Below are positions 62,137 to 64,000 of a stretch of DNA of 64,000 nucleotides, in pieces. The number at the start of each line of letters is the position of its first letter. Position 1 is the stretch's first letter. The translations under genes were made by a program, and so were the position numbers. Source of the stretch: Aquimarina sp. AU58 (lineage in GTDB: Bacteria > Bacteroidota > Bacteroidia > Flavobacteriales > Flavobacteriaceae); assembly GCF_900312745.1 (NCBI RefSeq), contig NZ_OMPD01000007.1:192523-256522 (forward strand), written 5' to 3'. A model generated the notes under the pieces. That model had not been told where the DNA came from, did not search any database, and saw only the letters and a list, made by a program, of their open reading frames with translations.

Positions 62137-63519
62137 TTATTCTTCAATCAAAACCTGATATTGCCATGCAGCAAACTCATATGCTGTACCAGATGATGCT
62201 TCTATGATTTCTCTGGAAAGGTAATCTGTAAACTTTCCTTCATATGCCAAAGTAAATTTTATTGGTTGCTTCGTCATATTTGCAATAAAGATCACTTTAT
62301 GACCGTCTTTTTCTCTTAAAAATGCTAATATACCAGTATCATCCGAAGTTTTAATACGAGTATATGAAGCAGCATTTTTACCACCATGCAATGCAGGGTT
62401 TGTATTTTTTAGTGCTCCTAATTTTTCATATAACGGGAAAAACTTACCTTGTTTTTTTATAATCGTATCCTTTTCAAAAAACAGAAGGCGTTTATCCATA
62501 TCATATTCCTGTCCAGAATAAATCAAGGGCATACCTGGTGCAAGATATGTAAGTGCTGCTAGCATCTCTTTCGCATCTCCCATTCTTTCTTCTACAGTAC
62601 CATTCCAGGAGTTTTCATCATGGTTTGATGTAAAGTTCATTAAAATATCATCTTTTGCATACATGGTATCTATCTGGGCCATTCTTTTATCCCATTCGGT
62701 AACATTAGCTTTTCCCTGAGCGATATCATTCATTTTATGATGCGTATCCCATCCATATCCCATATCAAAGGCATTTTCTAATAATTCGGGCTCCCAACCT
62801 TCTGCCAGCATAAATACGGGTTTAATCTTTTTAAAATCTGCTACGGTTTTATCCCAAAAATCTACAGGAACCATTCCCGCCACATCACATCTAAAACCAT
62901 CTACACCTTCTTCTTTTAACCAATACAACATATCATTTTTCATCTGCTCACGCATCTCTTGATTGTCATAATTAAGATCTGCTACATCGGTCCAATCTGT
63001 ACCTTCGGTATGTGTGATAGCTCCATTTTTATCTTTGGTATAATATTCGGGATGTTCTTTTAACCAAATATGATCCCAGCCGGTGTGGTTAGCTACCCAA
63101 TCCAAAATCACGTAGATTCCGTTATCATGCGCTGTTTTTATCAATGTTCTAAAATCTTCGATAGTACCAAATTCCGGATTCACCTTTGTGTAATCAGATA
63201 CTGCATAATAACTTCCTAATGATCCTTTACTTTTGGTTGTAGAGATAGGATATATCGGCATTATCCACAATACTTTAACGCCTAGTTTTTTAAGAACGGG
63301 GATATCTTTGGTAAATGCACTAAAGGTACCTTCTTCAGAGTATTGACGAATATTAGCTTCATAAATAACTGCATTTTCCATCATGGCATCGCTAACCGAT
63401 GGAAGTGCTTCTTTTATTACTTCCTGAGTTTCAGTCTTGGCAGTGGTTTCTTCTTTTGTTGTCTTTCCGCAGGAAAATAGAATTCCAATTACTGTAAGAC
63501 TTAAGATTATCTTTTTCAT
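62137..63519 (-). CDS. GH13 alpha-amylase lipoprotein
   Basis: A 460-aa alpha-amylase-family enzyme. Signal with lipobox (IGILFSCGKTTKE near residue 17). The four GH13 regions are visible: VILDWVANHTGWDH near residue 137, GFRCDVAGMVPVDFWD near residue 205 (nucleophile Asp), FMLAEGWEPELLENAFDMGY near residue 236 (acid Glu) and FTSNHDENSW near residue 295. It is probably an outer- or inner-membrane-anchored periplasmic amylase. It follows the partial GH13 gene with 37 nt between them, implying a starch or glycogen utilisation operon extending beyond the window. Confidence 0.92.
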   Translation of the reverse strand: MKKIILSLTVIGILFSCGKTTKEETTAKTETQEVIKEALPSVSDAMMENAVIYEANIRQYSEEGTFSAFTKDIPVLKKLGVKVLWIMPIYPISTTKSKGSLGSYYAVSDYTKVNPEFGTIEDFRTLIKTAHDNGIYVILDWVANHTGWDHIWLKEHPEYYTKDKNGAITHTEGTDWTDVADLNYDNQEMREQMKNDMLYWLKEEGVDGFRCDVAGMVPVDFWDKTVADFKKIKPVFMLAEGWEPELLENAFDMGYGWDTHHKMNDIAQGKANVTEWDKRMAQIDTMYAKDDILMNFTSNHDENSWNGTVEERMGDAKEMLAALTYLAPGMPLIYSGQEYDMDKRLLFFEKDTIIKKQGKFFPLYEKLGALKNTNPALHGGKNAASYTRIKTSDDTGILAFLREKDGHKVIFIANMTKQPIKFTLAYEGKFTDYLSREIIEASSGTAYEFAAWQYQVLIEE

Positions 63520-63556
63520 TTAATTAAATTTATAGGTGGTTATTTGTGGTTATATT

Positions 63557-64000
63557 TTATTTTAAATCCAGTATCATTGATGTTTTGGCAGGTATGCTAA
63601 AATCCTCGGTGATGTCTATATTAGAATCAGTAATAATATCGGTTCCTACACTATAGTTTTTTATACCTTCTTTGAATCGGGCGACGTCTAATTTTTGATC
63701 TTTTAAGCTATTATTAATAATTACCATTACACTTTTCTCTTCATTATATCTGAAGTATACATATACATTATCAAAAGGAATAAATTGTAATAGTTTCCCG
63801 GTATGAATTACAGCTGCTTTTTGCCTCCATTTTAACACTTTACTGGTAAAAGAATGAAATGCTTCCTGGTCATTAGTTCTTCCATTTTTTATTTCTGAAG
63901 ATAAAAAGGCATTTTTTGTATCTCCCGGCCATCCGCCAGGAAAATCTCTACGAATATCACCATCGCCTTTTTTATCGCGATTGCCCAACATACCTATTTC
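63557..64000 (-). CDS. GH13 cyclomaltodextrinase-type enzyme, C-terminal part (cut by window end)
   Basis: The open frame runs to the end of the window (EIGMLGNRDKKGDGDIRRD), so the gene starts beyond 64000. GDGDIRRDFPGGWPGD is typical of the GH13 neopullulanase/cyclomaltodextrinase family, followed by TSKVLKWRQKAAVIHTGKLL and the C-terminal beta domain. Only about 148 residues are visible. By position it is the first known gene of the amylase pair, a Sus-like starch utilisation setting. Confidence 0.85.
   Translation of the reverse strand, partial: EIGMLGNRDKKGDGDIRRDFPGGWPGDTKNAFLSSEIKNGRTNDQEAFHSFTSKVLKWRQKAAVIHTGKLLQFIPFDNVYVYFRYNEEKSVMVIINNSLKDQKLDVARFKEGIKNYSVGTDIITDSNIDITEDFSIPAKTSMILDLK

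Overview
The window is low-GC chromosomal DNA from a marine-type member of the Flavobacteriaceae (Bacteroidetes), close to Aquimarina or Tenacibaculum in gene content. The evidence is the Bacteroidetes arginine pathway with an argF' transcarbamylase, several cargo proteins with type IX secretion (T9SS) C-terminal tails, GEVED and DUF4214 proteins, a pfkA-gapA-nagK cluster, TAnnTTTG-type -7 boxes, and many small dispersed hairpins between genes. No rRNA, tRNA, CRISPR array, phage or IS element was seen.

Layout. 1-7.4 kb: leftward arginine operon (GNAT, argG, argC, proC, argD, argF', argB), preceded by a long leader with a short ORF ending in an Arg-rich stretch (PTRRFRRP) and by a perfect 25-bp inverted repeat. 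7.5-8.0 kb: an outer-membrane beta-barrel protein. 8.2-16.1 kb: leftward ilvD-ilvB-ilvH-ilvC-ilvA operon, preceded by two consecutive attenuators, each with an Ile/Val-rich leader peptide and its own terminator. 16.3-21.8 kb: a large secreted metzincin protease, a degraded secreted-protein gene and 92-bp tandem repeats. 21.8-28.6 kb: a two-component system with two accessory proteins, then a TPR-CHAT protein. 29.0-33.7 kb: the 5-oxoprolinase operon (pxpABC) with an Nramp-like transporter lacking the canonical metal-site residues, and a DUF2891 protein. 34-41.6 kb: M16 protease, DUF4214 lipoprotein, a GG-leader cysteine-rich peptide, a T9SS protein and a TPR/AraC regulator. 41.7-48.8 kb: comM-like ATPase, aspartate kinase with a divergent ACT-like protein, M13 protease, and a RES/Xre toxin-antitoxin pair. 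48.8-57.8 kb: a membrane patatin and mostly rightward genes (hybrid kinase, secreted proteins, S41 protease, DUF4202). 57.8-64 kb: nagK, gapA, pfkA, a T9SS protein, and two GH13 amylases, the last cut by the window end.

The strongest regulatory signals are in the amino-acid operons. The ilv leader shows tandem translation-coupled attenuation: two leader peptides, each able to form a stem over its Ile/Val codons, with a copy of the terminator arm at its stop codon. The arg leader suggests a related but less clear mechanism using CGC/CGT arginine codons. The most system-like accessory locus is 37.4-41.5 kb, where the Cys-rich peptide and the T9SS protein share an upstream palindromic element next to an AraC-type regulator. 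All functional calls come from reading translated sequence and motifs; no database search was possible.
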